From Pediococcus sp. (lineage in GTDB: Bacteria; Bacillota; Bacilli; Lactobacillales; Lactobacillaceae), in NCBI GenBank assembly GCA_022712335.1, contig JALAGR010000131.1, positions 1 to 6,642 on the forward strand: a stretch of 6,642 nt of DNA, in the 5' to 3' direction. How positions within the stretch are numbered: position 1 is the first letter of the stretch; each line of letters opens with the position of its first letter. Positions 6,153-6,642 of this stretch are shown here, one piece after another. The notes beneath the pieces are model-generated. The model was given only the letters and a program-made list of their open reading frames with translations. It did no database searches and was not told the DNA's origin. A program made the translations under genes and the position numbers.

Positions 6153-6642
6153 ATGAAAGAAATTATTAAAGATCCACAGAAAATTGAGCGTATAATGAGC
6201 GCATCAATTAGGTTGTTTGCTAAAAATCGTTATCAAAGAACCAAGGTAGATGAAATTGCTAGCGAAGCTGAAGTTTCAAAAGGAATCATTTTTAGATATT
6301 TTCAAAATAAAACGAATCTTTATTTGGAGACGTTGAAGCATGCTATTGAAAATATTAGTCAGAATATCGACTATGGCGTGTGGACTGATTCGGATAGTAT
6401 GTCGGAGCTGATTGTGCGGGCAACAGCTTATAAAATTAAACTGCAAATGAAATTTCCACAAGAATTTAAACTACTATTAGACGCATATGCGAATGCGAAC
6501 GATTTTTCGAAAGAAATGAATGAGCAGGTTCAAAAAGTGTACGTCATGAATATGCAAGATACGACTGAATTGATCAAGCCAGTACTAAATCGACTAGAAT
6601 TACGAGACGACGTAACCTTAGAAGATGCTTTGAGGCTAATGA
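6153..6642 (+). CDS. TetR/AcrR-family transcriptional regulator, 3' end outside window
   Basis: An open frame of 163 codons runs off the window end without a stop, so the protein is partial only because of the window edge. Residues 10-60 form a typical TetR DNA-binding domain: a first helix with SASIRLFAKNRYQRT (16-30), then the helix-turn-helix VDEIASEAEVSKGIIFRYF (32-50) and the following NKTNLYLE (52-59). The remainder (60-163) is mostly helical and would be the ligand-binding and dimer domain; such domains diverge widely, so no ligand can be named. Start evidence is AGAGGG (6142-6147), five bases before the ATG and overlapping the permease stop codon; the gap to the permease gene is nine bases. 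As the last visible gene of an efflux operon it probably represses that operon through the palindrome at 3551-3566 and is relieved by a transported compound; this is inference. Confidence 0.92.
   Translation, partial: MKEIIKDPQKIERIMSASIRLFAKNRYQRTKVDEIASEAEVSKGIIFRYFQNKTNLYLETLKHAIENISQNIDYGVWTDSDSMSELIVRATAYKIKLQMKFPQEFKLLLDAYANANDFSKEMNEQVQKVYVMNMQDTTELIKPVLNRLELRDDVTLEDALRLM

Noticed and set aside
6191..6196. Perfect TATAAT inside the TetR gene
   Set aside because: No -35-like hexamer lies 16-18 bases upstream (AAAGAT region), and it is within coding sequence; probably chance in AT-rich DNA.

Overview
The window looks like part of a low-GC, Gram-positive lactic acid bacterium (Lactobacillales, most likely Lactobacillaceae). 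The evidence is a malolactic enzyme gene followed directly by its malate permease, AT-rich DNA, strong Shine-Dalgarno sites and T-tailed intrinsic terminators. I cannot place the genus from sequence alone.

Layout: (1) Positions 1-2846 hold the malolactic fermentation operon on the + strand. It contains mleS (54-1682), a 117-base intercistronic leader with predicted RNA structure, an AEC-family malate permease (1800-2771) and a strong terminator (2803-2846). The promoter and any LysR-type regulator (MleR) lie outside the window. (2) Positions 2847-2981 are a convergent spacer with two nearly identical palindromes and a terminator that can work in both directions. (3) A YbhB/YbcL-type PEBP-family protein lies on the - strand (2982-3482) with its own promoter. 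(4) A divergent regulatory region (3483-3621) carries a perfect 16-base palindrome laid over the -35 box of the next operon. (5) Positions 3622 to the window end hold a + strand operon: an ABC ATPase, a large duplicated-type ABC permease that starts on the ATPase stop codon, and a TetR/AcrR regulator cut off by the window edge.

How the genes work together: the permease imports L-malate (and possibly exports lactate), and MleS decarboxylates malate to L-lactate and CO2, which deacidifies the cell and helps generate proton motive force. The ABC/TetR operon reads as a self-regulated efflux system. I infer that the third-gene TetR protein binds the palindrome at 3551-3566, represses its own operon and releases it when an unknown ligand, probably an exported compound, binds.

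The gene content is mostly of recognised families. The parts worth a second look are non-coding: the putative TetR operator, the paired palindromes between the convergent genes, and the nested stem between mleS and the permease gene. I see no CRISPR array, insertion sequence, tRNA or rRNA.
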